A DNA stretch of 64,000 nucleotides from Isoetes taiwanensis (Eukaryota; Streptophyta; Lycopodiopsida; Isoetales; Isoetaceae). Location: the NCBI GenBank assembly GCA_021234155.1, contig JAJEKV010000002.1, positions 15,723,428 to 15,787,427 on the forward strand. Direction: 5' to 3'. Made by a program: the position numbers and the translations under genes. Shown here in pieces: positions 35,761 through 46,635 of this stretch; position 1 is the first letter of the stretch; every line of letters starts with the position of its first letter. Below the pieces are notes generated by a model that worked only from the letters and a program-made list of their open reading frames with translations, was not told the DNA's origin and searched no databases.

Positions 35761-36535
35761 TCACAACTACCCTTCTGTGATACAGGAAGGTCACATGGCC
35801 ATAGCACCGGTGGACAGTGACCCATGCGGCTTAACGATGCCCCATAGAATGTCTCTGTGAGATGTATCTGTGCGATATAAATATAAGAATGTCTGTATGT
35901 CTGATAAATGTATAGATATAACTAATGAATTAATATGTGTACACATGTAGATGTAAAGTATGGTTAACATAGACAGTGTGAGTGTGGAAAGATGCGAGAT
36001 AGTCAAAAGTAGAAAAGTATTTCAAAAATATGGTGGAAAAAAAAAACTGTTGATATAATAAAGTGTAGAATGAATGTAGTGTTAAATATAATAGAATGGA
36101 AAAATATAATTATGTATGTGTTATACAAACACGTAGAAGGAATACCGAGACTTACGTTATGATAGGATTTAAGTTGAAGTTGCTCCATGATAATGACAGT
36201 TCAAATGTGCCTATGTGCATGTTACCCACAAAGTTGTTTCAAACAAAAGAAAGGACGTCAACGTTCACTCATACATGTGGATGCAATGCACCAATCAATG
36301 AAGTCTCCCTATTCAAAATGCTTGAAAAAGTATACGAATTGAATTAAATTGAATTGGACTCCTGGATTAAATGGCCTATGAGACCCAACTAGGAAATAGA
36401 GAACAACAATCCCACTACAGTCGGCCTACTACAACAGTAATATGCAGTTGCTAGTTTCCTGTTACCATGGATATGAAGCAACAAATGATATTTTAAATAG
36501 TTGCATTTTCAACAAATAATTTGCAGAGCAACAAG
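35761..36535. other. Left flank of the large LTR element, no gene
   Basis: AT-rich and without recognisable features except the final AGAAT (36536-36540), which is the target-site duplicate of the LTR element. Confidence 0.5.
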
Positions 36536-36540
36536 AGAAT

Positions 36541-38161
36541 TGTGGCGCTTTCAAAGACGCGATTATCACGGTCCTAAGGCGTATCGCATCTTTGCCTCGT
36601 CATCGCATTACACGCCATTCCGACCGACGTGTATGCGCCAGCGTGCGAACCGGCGGTAGCACCCTAGGGGGCAACTTGCAAGGTGTGTGCATTTAATTAT
36701 GGGCACAATTGCCCATATGCACACTTATCCATGTGTGTGTCAATGTGTACACATTTATCCATGTGTACACATTTACCCATGTGGATATCCTAGGCCACTT
36801 ATTTAATATAAGTGGGGCCACATCCAATTATCCCACATGCCTAAAGGGGATAATGGGAACCCTAGCCATAACCCTTTGTCTATATAGGTTAAGGAAACCC
36901 TAACTTGCCATTTTCGTCCATAGGGTTTTAGGGCTCTGTTTTGCTTGCTCCAGGAGTCAAAACCGCATCCCAGACTCTGTTTGAGCAAACCAGCTCGTTA
37001 GTTTCCCAATCTAGCTTCATCTTCTAGCAAAGCGGAGAGCGGGATGGTCGAAGTTTGGGCGGGGAGGAGCGAGCCGGGGGGATCAGATATTTCGTCAATT
37101 TAATAGCCTAATCGAATCAGTAGGTTTAGCCTATTAAATTGCCCATAGCAGCCATCTAGATCTCTAGATACCAAGCTCTAACTAAAGAACCTAACTCTAT
37201 GATATAGATTAGATCTTGTTCTTTAGTTCTTCTGTGATATGTATGATGATGTATCTCTGTGGACTCATTGTATTGGGAAGGGGGGTAGAGACCCTAAAGC
37301 CTGGTAGTTGATGCTCCTAGCTAGCCTCTTTAGCTGCTTGTAAATTAGGCTGTGTAAATTAAAACTGTAAAATTGACTTTGTGGGTGAAGGGGCAGGCGG
37401 CTTATAAGGAGGTTCGTGTTTCGACCCTTGAAGCGATCCCTACGGTGTGTAAGGCCCAGGGGGATCTTTGTGGACTAGGTCTAATGGCTTGCCCCGCGAG
37501 TGTGGGCAAGGCATGGGCTCGACCCGTGGAGTGATCGTCACTCTCCATTGGGTTCAAGTTGAATAAAGGCGGTGGCCCTCTAGTCACCTTGAGTCGGCAT
37601 GTAGATCTCTCGGAGGGAGTGATCCCTACCGCCCCATCGGGCGGGGAGATGCAACCGGGGAATAGCCCCTTTGGCTATGCATCCCGTGGCGGGACTCTGA
37701 TCAGTCCCAACACTTTTCAACCTACTCTGCAAAGTGTGTGCCCCGAAGGGCGGATGGAGTGGACTACCCTAAGCCATGTTCTTATGCCCGCCAAATCCAT
37801 TGCCATGAATTCATGCGCAATGACCCTCGGAGACCCAAGCTTGTCAGTCCATCCCTGTGTCTGAGCCTTGGGTAGGATTCCCTATGTGATGCGCTGATCT
37901 TTGTCTATGCAGATATGTGGTGAACCATCCTTCGAGATGGTTATGTGATGTTGATGTTGTATACTGACATGTATGTTTATGCTTCCGCGGCTAGGTAGGC
38001 CCTGAGGGAGACAGGGTAAATGACCCCTTCATTCTTCCCATTGGAACTCTTCAAGGTTGCAATGATACGTGGAGGGCCCTATATTAGCATGGAGCTGGTA
38101 TGGGGGATGAACTCCTGTTTGTATACGGTGAGTGCACCGTATATGAGTAGGGGACGTCACA
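36541..38161 (+). repeat. 5' LTR
   Basis: It starts TGTGGCG and ends CGTCACA. A TATA-like box CTATATA is at 36890-36896. It matches the 3' LTR over long perfect stretches (for example around 36670-36930 and 37840-38160). The differences are clustered in CG-rich segments, including small insertions. Confidence 0.95.
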
Positions 38162-38162
38162 G

Positions 38163-38174
38163 TGGTATCAGAGC
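38163..38174 (+). other. Primer-binding site, tRNA-iMet
   Basis: Exact TGGTATCAGAGC one base after the LTR end. It is complementary to the 3' end of initiator tRNA-Met. Confidence 0.95.
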
Positions 38175-38364
38175 AATGTTCTTGGAGACCAAGAGCAAAG
38201 CACTGGCCATGCTCCCAGTAGTACTAACTTGATAGGATTCTCAAACCTCGAAAAATGGAATTTTTTTTCTCATTTTTGTAGTATATGCTAAGCTAGTAAC
38301 AGTTAAGTGAATTGGAACATAAAAAGACTAAAAACAGTGAGCCAAATCTTTCTAAGGCAAGAAG

Positions 38365-38431
38365 GTCTCACACGTCGCGCCAGAGCAAAAACCAAAACTC
38401 CAGGTTTTGCCATGGGCACAACGTGCGAGAC
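38365..38431. repeat. Stem-loop repeat 1 in LTR element interior
   Basis: GTCTCACACGTCGCGCCAG pairs with a downstream arm (GGGCACAACGTGCGAGAC) to form an imperfect stem of about 18 bp, about 200 bp after the PBS. The same structure recurs at 54959 and 55159. Confidence 0.8.
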
Positions 38432-38763
38432 ATTAGGCCCTAATCACCTTAATACTTGATGAATTTCAAAAAAGGTAACATGCTAGATCGAGTTTTAAGG
38501 TAAGGATTAGTTAGATTTGTATATTAGACCCAAGAAGTGTACGAGCAGATAGAGCGAGAGATACAAGAAGAGGAGAGGGCAGAACGAGAGCAGGAGACCA
38601 AGGTTCAAGAAGCTCCAACATTTTGAAGACTCAACAGCCTGCACAGTACACGCCAAGGGAGTAACTCTAATGAAGAAAGATATGCACTTAGCCAGTCATA
38701 TCAAAGGAGAGCCTTATTAATTTCGTAAATAATAAAATTTTGTTTAATACAAAGTGTTTTAGA

Positions 38764-40333
38764 ATAGAATAGAATAGAATAGAATAGAATATGATTTTAT
38801 CGTCCACGGAGACCAACTGGCCTATGGGACCCAAGTACAAAGAGAGAGCAGCAGGCGTATTACTACCAGGATTAAAAAACCCCCGCCCCGAAGGGTTTTC
38901 GGGGGAAAAACCTTAGTATCAATAAGGATGCTGACATACTACACAGTTATATACATAATCACAAGTACAAAGGTTAATGTCGGACAGGGGGGCATAACTG
39001 AGTCCGCGTATCCATTACCTCCTGGAGGTACGATCCCAACAAGCCCTCAGAGGCCGTGCTTTTAGCTCATGCAAGGCGATGGGGCACAACTAACCGAGAG
39101 CATACCGAGCCCGGATATGCTCGTGCCACGGACGGGCACGGAGGGCGTGACTTTCATCCTCAATGGCGCCACGTTGGCGGCATTGGCGGACTCTGTCCTC
39201 CTCACGCGGCTCCGAATCCATCTCCTGTGTCTCAATGCGGAGGTGGTGTGCACTGTCGAATGGAAGCAATCACCTGCGCTTTTCATGGGTAGATGGATGG
39301 GTGCGAGGTAGTGGTGTGGGCCCCTCGTGAGCATGGGATTAACTTTGTTGTCGATAATTTGCCACCTTGACATGTGGCGGGGCCTCTGCATCCCAAAGCT
39401 TGGCCATGAAGCAAGCATCAAATCTTGTTTCAAAGGCGGCGCATTCCCCGGTGTATGCAGCTTTGGTCCACATCTGTGTGCTGCACATTCCATAGCGAGA
39501 ACCACCGGGCTTGCTTGTCTTTCCAGAGCTTTGAGTCGCTGCGGGCCCATCGCCCACCGCCAAAGCAAGGTTGAGCAGCGGGCTTCATCCATAGCCACCA
39601 CCTTACGGAAGTAAATAATGTGACGTTCAGTAGCGACCCTCGCGTAATGGAAGGCTTTGTCTCTGGAGCAAGGTCGATATGGGGTGTGGATTTCACTCCC
39701 GATGCAGGGGCCAAGAAGGCCTTACGTGCACTGCTCTAGATCGTTCCAAGTGGTGAGGGATATCCGGCCCCACATACGCCCCATAGAGGAGGACCCGGTT
39801 CAACCAAGGCCACGAACAAGTGTGCTGGTGACCCCATGCATCTGACTACGCCTTGTGACTATTGTTTTGCATTGCATCTGGGGCTTTCCGACCCTCTGAT
39901 GACCCGTAACGATGGATGCATCCCGGTGTGTGGTAGTAGAAAACTCAATGCCCAAATACTTATAAAAGGCGAGCCACCTCCACTACACGCTTTTGGTAAG
40001 TGAATGAGGGAAAGCGTGGGTGCTTGGGATGATGGGACCGGCGACACCCTTGCCTTGGCCAAGTTAACTCTCATGTCGGTGAATTGGCGTGAAAGTGTCC
40101 AAAGCATCCGGTGGCGTTGCATGTCCTTCGGGGTATATGCGGCGGTCAACATCATCGGCATATATGAGTTGCGGATTATGTGGTGCATCAACTGGCGCCT
40201 CCCAGGTGCTCGGCTAGCCATTCTTCTAGCTGGTCAATGTACAAGCCGAAGAGCGTCGGGGATAGAGGGCAGCCCTGGCGCACCCCAATGCTACTAACAA
40301 CGGGCTCCCCCGACAGTGTGACACACTCACCCC
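38764..40333 (-). mobile_element. LINE (family D), 3' half
   Basis: On the minus strand, reading from 40333 down: ECVTLSGEP, then GVRQGCPLSPTLFGLYIDQL (RT motif 4), a YADD-like LIYADDVDR after a frame change, and the decayed remainder of ORF2 to about 39060. A 3' UTR follows (CGTCCACGGAGACCAAC, shared with 6140-6180) and a (GAATA)n tail at 38764-38790. Many frameshifts are present. Its missing 5' half lies in the same orientation at 52985-54860. Confidence 0.85.
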
Positions 40334-40479
40334 GGTTTTTGGTCCACTGTGGAAAACATCAGTTTTGGTAGGTCTACATGTCCTGTTTTCAAAGAATCCT
40401 ACATGTGGATTTGTGGAGGTATGGTTTTGTTCGATAATGGTGTTCTTTTTTCAGTGGACTAAAACATCCACTGTTGTTT

Positions 40480-40880
40480 TGTAGTTTCCTCTATTGTGAC
40501 ATGTCATTTTATAATACAATCCACGGTAGGAAAGAATACTTGAATTTTTACATGTCTAATAATTCTATTGTCACATGTCTTTATAGATGTAGGAAAGAAT
40601 ATTTGATTCTCTACATGTCCTATGCTTCCATTCACATGTCTTTATAGTAGTAGGACAGAGTACTTTATTTACTAAAGCATTGTAGGAAAGAATACATGAA
40701 TTACGACATGTGTAATACTTCTATTGTCACATGTCTTTATAGAAGTAGGAAAGAATACTTGATTCTCTACATGTCCTATCCTTCCATATCACGGGTCTTT
40801 ATAGTGGTAGGACAGAGTACTTGATTTGCTACATGTGATGCACGTGCACGATCACATGTCCTTATACTAGTATTCCATGT
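40480..40880. repeat. Tandem repeat, about 60-bp period, ACATGTC-rich
   Basis: The phrase GTAGGAAAGAATACTTGA...CTACATGTCCTAT...TTCCAT..CACATGTCTTTATAG recurs at least six times with alternating variants. It ends with an inverted repeat ACATGTGAT...ATCACATGT at about 40834-40861 and CTAGT at 40874. Confidence 0.8.
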
Positions 40881-40939
40881 AAGACAAGTTACTTCAACTA
40901 CTTCAATTACTTAACGCCTATTTTTGCATAACAAAACTG

Positions 40940-41410
40940 ATTTGTATTCCTTGAGGGGGTGCAGGACCGCTGCAACAAATCCCTAAGCATTAATGTCATA
41001 GGACCACGCAAAATCCTAACAATATCCTAACATTTTGGATATTGTTAGAGAAAGACCATTAAACCACGCCTACATTTTTGCATAACAAACCATTAAGAAT
41101 TGTGAGATGTATTTCTTTATGGAGGAAAGGACCATTGCAACAAATCCCCAAGCATTAAAATGGCAAGACCATGCAATATCCTAACATTATTCCCCCATTT
41201 TGGATATCGTTAGTGGAACACCATTAAACTGTTCCTACATCTTGGTATAATTTAGACCATTAAGAATTTGAGATGTAATTGTTTATGGGGAATAGGACCA
41301 TTGCAACAAATCCCCAAGCATTATAAAATGGCAAGACTACGCAATATCCTAACATTATCCCCCCATTTTGGATATCATTAGTGGAACACCATTAAACCAT
41401 GCCTATATCT
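40940..41410. repeat. Tandem repeat, about 185-bp period, three copies
   Basis: Each copy has AGGACC.TTGCAACAAATCCC.AAGCATTA, AATATCCTAACATT, TTTTGGATAT.GTTAG and ACCATTAAAC. The first copy is the most diverged. Confidence 0.85.
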
Positions 41411-41509
41411 AGTTGGTACTAAGGTTCGCTATAGACGATCCAATAGTTATCCACGTCATCCAATGGTTTTAATTGTATCTAATTTATCTTATCCAATGGT
41501 TCTTTCTAA

Positions 41510-41645
41510 CGATTTGCACTAAGAATCCAATGGTTCTTTGAAAAACAAGATAACTTATTGCACTTAGACGATTTGCACTAAGAATCCAATGGTTCTTTGA
41601 AAAACAAGATAACTTATTGCACTTAGACGATTTGCACTAAGAATT
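41510..41645. repeat. 60-bp tandem duplication
   Basis: ACGATTTGCACTAAGAATC...GGTTCTTTGAAAAACAAG... is repeated exactly and then begins a third time. Confidence 0.85.
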
Positions 41646-42260
41646 AGAGATGTAATTGTTGGAGCCATCAAGCAAAATCAGCTAACACCTTAAACCTAAA
41701 CACAAACTCGGGAAAACCTTGCTCGGGAAAACCTTGCTTCCGAGTCATGTGCACGAAGGTATTAGAGCTCCTCTGCATGGTAATCCTCTAAAACTAGTGG
41801 CTAGACGTTATAGTTTGGCAGCTCCCCAATTCCAAACAATTGCATCAGAATATCTTTGTCATACTTCTGCATAGGAATCCTTTAAATCGTTGACTAAGCT
41901 TCCTAAGGAGTATGGATGCAATAGAATTGACAATTCCTATTTGAAACAGTTAACTATCCATTTGGCACTACTTAATTTGTTTATCTGAAATTATTTTCTC
42001 GGTCTAGACTTAGTGTGATTTATCTAGACGATGGTGAAAATTAGTTGGTCGTGTCCCATCAGGAAAGTTGACCCTCACAATGCTTAGTAACTTTCTGCTG
42101 CGAGTCTTATCCACTAACTTTCTTATTATTTAGATTAGTGGGTAATGCCTAACTATCTAATTCTTTCTCATCGTAACTTCCTTTTTAAGATACTTCATTT
42201 GAGGATTTCTCAATATGCTTATGGATGATATTGCATTATGCATAAGTCGACCCGCGTTTT
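41646..42260. other. AT-rich spacer, no gene
   Basis: No open frame of note and no repeat link to the U/V modules. Confidence 0.45.
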
Positions 42261-42313
42261 GGCCTCCAAAGCGTAAACCTAGGTTATTATTGGGGTTTTA
42301 CGTTATGGAGGTC
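42261..42313. repeat. Hairpin joint J0 (shortened)
   Basis: GGCCTCCAAAGCGTAAACC, a reduced loop with AGGTTATTA, and TTTTACGTTATGGAGGTC. It is the shortest member of the joint family (53 bp) and lies at the outer edge of the module cluster. Confidence 0.85.
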
Positions 42314-43056
42314 GAGTTTTATTCGATTACACTTGAGACTTGGTGAGAAGCTGCGATTGAAAACCGGAAGCAGAAAGCCCGGCGAAATGGGGTTTGGATT
42401 TCTGAGGCAAGCTTTCCTACCGGTGCTCCTCGGGGAGGACAAATGCCAATGCCTCCCTTCCGGAACCGATTTCCCTATCCGTAGTTGAATTCTCCATTCA
42501 AGTAACATTGCTTGGCGGGCTCAAAAATTCAAGATCTGTCAGGAGAACATATAAAACCGCAAAAGTGTCCTTGATCAACCAGGTGTAGAAACCCAAGTGT
42601 TTTGTCGTTCGGGCAGTACAAAGGCCCCGGAATGGAGATTTGACTTCGCCATGTCGTCCGAAACAGCGAAATTACCCTAGGGACCAAGTTACACGATCAT
42701 TTTTTGCAGCAAAAGAAACACGAACCCTCTACATGGCAGTATTTTGCAACCTCCGCTAAGGGCAATTCACTACGAACGTGTTGGACATGAGCTACTTTGG
42801 CGCTTCCGGTAGCAGGGGTGGTCTTCTGCCCACAAAACTTGGTCTCCAGGGTAATGTCGACGTTTCGAGTCCGTTGGCAGAGTCAGATCACAGTTCCGGG
42901 GTGGGAGAGTTGCCCGTCCGTGGCCAGGGACCCTCCAGAGAGGACCTTTGGGTCGAACTTCTTCTGGAAGGTTTTAGGGCTCCGTCATCTGGCGTCAATG
43001 CCCTCCCACTACCTCATGACATTGTGCAAGATCCTGGTCCAATCTGACTAGGGTAT
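42314..43056 (-). repeat. Module U1 (reverse)
   Basis: A 743-bp module bounded by J0 and J1, in reverse orientation relative to U2-U4. Shared landmarks are the phrases CATTCCGG..CCTTTGTA, CCCTAGGGACCAAGTTACA and GTTGGACATGAGCTACTTTG. It contains the 89-codon open frame at 42778-43047. Confidence 0.88.
42778..43047 (+). CDS. Recurring 89-codon open frame of module U, unknown
   Basis: This frame starts MLDMSYFGASGSRGGLLPTK and ends LPHDIVQDPGPI. I do not recognise it. A frame of the same length and near-identical reading is present in U4 (45335-45066, minus strand). A diverged but open one is at 48413-48147 (minus strand), ending DIVQDFGRI. A broken one lies in U2, and one in U5 ends DIVQDPGRI but has a stop midway. 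The composition is rich in Gly, Ser, Leu and Pro with no signal peptide or membrane segment. Preservation over diverged copies is the only argument for coding. It could equally be chance openness. Confidence 0.3.
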   Translation: MLDMSYFGASGSRGGLLPTKLGLQGNVDVSSPLAESDHSSGVGELPVRGQGPSREDLWVELLLEGFRAPSSGVNALPLPHDIVQDPGPI

Positions 43057-43118
43057 GGCCTCCAAAATGCAAACCCTGTGCCTTGCCAGGTTATTGTAGG
43101 GTTTACGTTATGGAGGCC
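43057..43118. repeat. Hairpin joint J1
   Basis: GGCCTCCAAAATGCAAACCCT and AGGGTTTACGTTATGGAGG form a stem of about 21 bp. The loop carries CCAGGTTATTG in reverse orientation relative to J2-J4. Confidence 0.9.
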
Positions 43119-43381
43119 AAAACGTGGTCAGTTGCACTTGGGACCTGGTGTACCTTTTTCGAACATGCATGCGGAGCCATGGCAACTGAAATAACAGACT
43201 TTGGATCTATTGGCGATCCCGAATCATTCCAAAAAAATTTGCTACTACAAAATGTGTTCTTGACTTCTAATTGCGACAATGGGAAGAGGATAAATCCAAA
43301 CCCCATTTCGTCAGTTTCTATTGCTTCTGGTTTTCAACTGCAGCTTCTCGACCATGTCTCAAGTGCAACTGAATAAAACTC
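43119..43381 (+). repeat. Module V1
   Basis: A 263-bp module starting AAAACGTGGTCAGTTGCAC and ending CAACTGAATAAAACTC. The last 100 bp or so are shared with the end of module U. The middle (GGAGCCATGGCAACTGAAAT) is specific to V. Confidence 0.88.
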
Positions 43382-43443
43382 GACCTCCATAACGTAAACC
43401 CTACAATAACCTAGCAACGCACAGGGTTTACGTTTTGGAGGCC
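43382..43443. repeat. Hairpin joint J2
   Basis: GACCTCCATAACGTAAACCC, loop ACAATAACCTAGCAACGCAC, and AGGGTTTACGTTTTGGAGGC. Confidence 0.92.
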
Positions 43444-44190
43444 ATACCCTGGTCAGATTGGACCAGGATCTTGCACAATGTCATGAGGTAGTGGGAGGGC
43501 GTTGATGCCAGATGATGGAGCCCTAAAACCTTCCAGAAGAAGTTCGACCCAAAGGTCCTCTCACGGAGGGTCCACGCCCGGGACGGGCAACTCTCCCACC
43601 GGGCTGTGATCCGACCGCCAGCGGACTCGAAACGTCGACATTACCTTGGAGACCAAGTTTCGTGGGCAGAAGACCATCCCTGCTCCCGGAAGCACCAAAG
43701 TAGCTCATGTCCAACACGTTCGTAGTGAATTGGCCTTAGCGGAGGGTGCAAAATACTGCCATGTAGAGGGTTCGTGTTTCTTTTGCTGCAAAAAATGACC
43801 GTGTAACTTGGTTCCTAGGGTAATTTCGCTGTTTTGGACGACATGGCGAAGTCAAATCTCCATTCCGGGGCCTTTGTATTGCCCGAACGACAAAACACTT
43901 GGTTTTCTACACCGTCGACTGCAGGACACTTTGCGGTTTGATATGTTCTCCGGGGACGGATCTTGAATTTTTGAGCCCTGCTTTCGAAGCAAGTTACTTG
44001 AATGGAGAATTCAGCGGCCGGATAGGGAAACCGGGTTCAGGAAGGGAGGCATTGGCATTTGCCCTCGGAGGAGCACCGGTAGGAAAGCCTGCCTCGGTAA
44101 ATCCAAACCCCATTTAAATCGGTTTCTATTTCTTACGGTTTTCAAGCTGCGGCTTTCGACCATGTCTCAAGTGCAACGGAATAAAACTTC
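43444..44190 (+). repeat. Module U2 (forward)
   Basis: A 747-bp forward copy of the U module. Its version of the 89-codon frame (43717-43523, minus strand) is shifted after about 40 codons. Confidence 0.9.
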
Positions 44191-44252
44191 GACCTCCATA
44201 GCGTAAACCCTACAATAACCTAGCAAGCGATAGGGTTTACGTTTTGGAGGCC
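44191..44252. repeat. Hairpin joint J3
   Basis: Same 62-bp joint: GACCTCCATAGCGTAAACCC, loop with AATAACCTAGCAAGCG, and GGGTTTACGTTTTGGAGGCC. Confidence 0.92.
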
Positions 44253-44994
44253 ATACCACTGGGTCGATTGGACCGGGATCTTGCACAATGTCATGAGGTA
44301 GTGGGGGCGTTGGCCCGGATGGCCGGAACCCTAAAACCTTCAAGAAGAAGTTCGACCCAAAGGTCCTCTACGGAGGGTCCACGGCCCGCGGACGGGTAAC
44401 TCTCCCACCCCGAGCTGTGATCGACTCGCCAGCGGACTCGAAACATCGACATTACCACGGAGACCAAGTTTCAGGGGCGAAGACCACGCTCCCGGGCGCC
44501 AAAGTAGCTCATGTCCAACACGTTCGTAGTGAATTGGCCTTAGCGGAGGGTGTGCAGAATACTGCCATGTAGAGGGTTCGTGTTTCTTTTGCTGCAAAAA
44601 ATGACCGTGTAACTTGGTCCCTAGGGTAATTTCGATGTTTCGGACGATATGGCGAAGTCAAATCTCCATTCCGGGGCCTTTGTACTCCCCGAACGACAAA
44701 ACACTTGGGTTTCTACACGGTCGACTGCAGGACACTTTGCGGGTTTATATGTTCTCCCGGACAGATCTTGAATTTTTTTGAGCTAGCTCGAAGCAAGTTA
44801 CTTGAATGGAGAATTCAACGGTCGGATAGGGAAACCGGGTTCCGGGAAGGGAGGCATTGGCATTTGCCCTCCCGGAGAGCACTGGTAGGAAAGCCTGCCT
44901 CGGTAAATCCAAACCCCATTTCGTCAGTTTCTATTGCTTCTGTTTTTCAACTGCAGCTTCTCGACCATGTCTCAAGTGCAACTGAATAAAACTC
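44253..44994 (+). repeat. Module U3 (forward)
   Basis: A 742-bp forward copy, in tandem with U2. The 89-codon frame is broken by small indels. Confidence 0.9.
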
Positions 44995-45056
44995 GACCTC
45001 CATAACGTAAACCCTACAATAACCTAGCAACCCACAGGGTTTACGTTTTGGAGGCC
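44995..45056. repeat. Hairpin joint J4
   Basis: Same joint: GACCTCCATAACGTAAACCC, loop ACAATAACCTAGCAACCCAC, and GGGTTTACGTTTTGGAGGCC. Confidence 0.92.
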
Positions 45057-45400
45057 ATACCCTAGTCAGATTGGACCAGGATCTTGCACAATGTCATGAG
45101 GTAGTGGGAGGGCGTTGACGCTAGAAGGCGGAACCCTAAAACCTTCCAGAAGAAGTTCGTCCCAAAGGTCCTCTCTATAAGGTCCTTGGCCACGGACGGG
45201 CAACTCTCCCACCCCGGAACTATGATCTGACTCTGCCAACGGACTCGAAACATCGACATTACCCTGGAGACCAAGTTTCGTGGGCAGAAGACCACCCCTG
45301 CTCCCGGACGCGCCAAAGTAGCTCATGTCCAACACGTTCGTAGTGAATTGGCCTTAGCGGAGGGTGCAGAATACTGCCATGTAGCGGAGGATGCAGAATA
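45057..45400 (+). repeat. Module U4, truncated by satellite
   Basis: The first 340 bp of U in forward orientation, including the complete 89-codon frame on the minus strand (45335-45066). It ends in a duplicated GCGGAGG.TGCAGAATACTGCCATGTAG, then runs into the satellite. Confidence 0.88.
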
Positions 45401-45404
45401 CTGC

Positions 45405-46440
45405 CATGTAGCAGGCTCCAATATGCCAACGTGGCGCAAACATGCCACCTAGGCTCAAACGTGCCAAGGTGGCTCAAACATGCCACCTAGGCTCAAACGT
45501 GCCAAGGTGGCTCAAACATGCCACCTAGGCTCCAACATGCCACCTAGGCTCAAACATGCCAAGGTGGGCTCAAATATGCCACCTAGGCTCCAACATGCCA
45601 AGGTGGCTCAAACATGCCACGTGGGCCCCACCATGCCACCTAGGCTCCAACATGCCAAGGTGGCTCACAACATGCACCTAGGCTTAAATATGCCAAGTTG
45701 GCTCAAACATGCCACCTAGGCTCCAACATGCCACTGTGGCTCTAACATGTCACCTAGGCTCAAACATGCCACGTGGGCTCCAACATGCCACCTAGGCTCC
45801 AACATGCCAAGGTGGCTCAAACATGCCACCTAGGCTCCAACATGACAAGGTGGCTCAAACATGCCACATGGGCTTCAACATGCCACCTAGGCTCCAACAT
45901 GCCAAGGTGGCTCAAACATGCCACGTGGGCCCCAACATGCCACGTGGGCTCCACCTAGGCTCCAACATGACAAAATGGCTCAAACATGCCACCTGCGTGC
46001 TCAAACATGCTACGTGGGCTCCAACATGCCACCTATGCTCCAACATGCCAAGGTGGCTCAAGCATGCCACGCAGGCTCGAACATGCCACCTAGGCTCTAA
46101 CATGCCAAGGTGGCTCAAACATGCCACGTGGTCTCCAACATGCCACCTAGGCTCCAACATGCCAAGGTGGCTCAAACATGCCACCTAGGCTCCAACGTGC
46201 TCAAACATGCCAAGGTGGCTTAAACATGCCACGTGGGCTCCAACATGCCACATAGGCTCCAACATGCCATGTGGGCTCCAACATGCCAAGGTGGCTCAAA
46301 CATGCCACCTAGGCTCAAACATGCCAAGGTGGCTCCAACATGCCACACAAGCTCCAACATATATGCCATCTAGGCTCCAACATGCCAAGGTGGCTCAGGC
46401 ATGCCACCTAGGCTCAAGCATGCCATCTAGGCACCCCAAG
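45405..46440. repeat. 19-bp satellite array 1
   Basis: More than 50 tandem copies alternate two related 19-mers, CATGCCACCTAGGCTCCAA and CATGCCAAGGTGGCTCAAA. Both centre on near-palindromes (CCTAGG; CCAAGGTGG against CCACCTAGG). Occasional CACGTGGGC variants occur. Long open frames across it are repeat artefacts. Confidence 0.95.
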
Positions 46441-46635
46441 TGGTGACATGGCATGCCAAGTAAGCAAGGTCAAGTTTTGACTAGGCCAAAAATGAAAAGA
46501 TGTCCATCTTTGGTTTTTTCATTGGGTGATGTTGGCAAATTTCAGGTGGCATGGCTAGATGATGGTGACATGGACATGATGACTAGGACTTTATGCAAGA
46601 AATATGATAACCTTTGAAATTTTTGGTAGAGGAGT
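46441..46635. repeat. Outer flank of left palindrome arm
   Basis: It carries ATGCAAGAAATATGATAACC and AAATTTTTGGTAGAGG, which recur inverted at 48597-48650. This shows that the palindrome reaches past the U modules into the satellite edge. Confidence 0.8.

Noticed and set aside
45480-46446. Overlapping open frames of 60-120 codons with repeated His/Cys-rich readings (also at 48716-49727).
   Set aside because: They are the satellite read in different frames; the 19-bp period rotates the frame and lacks stops by composition.
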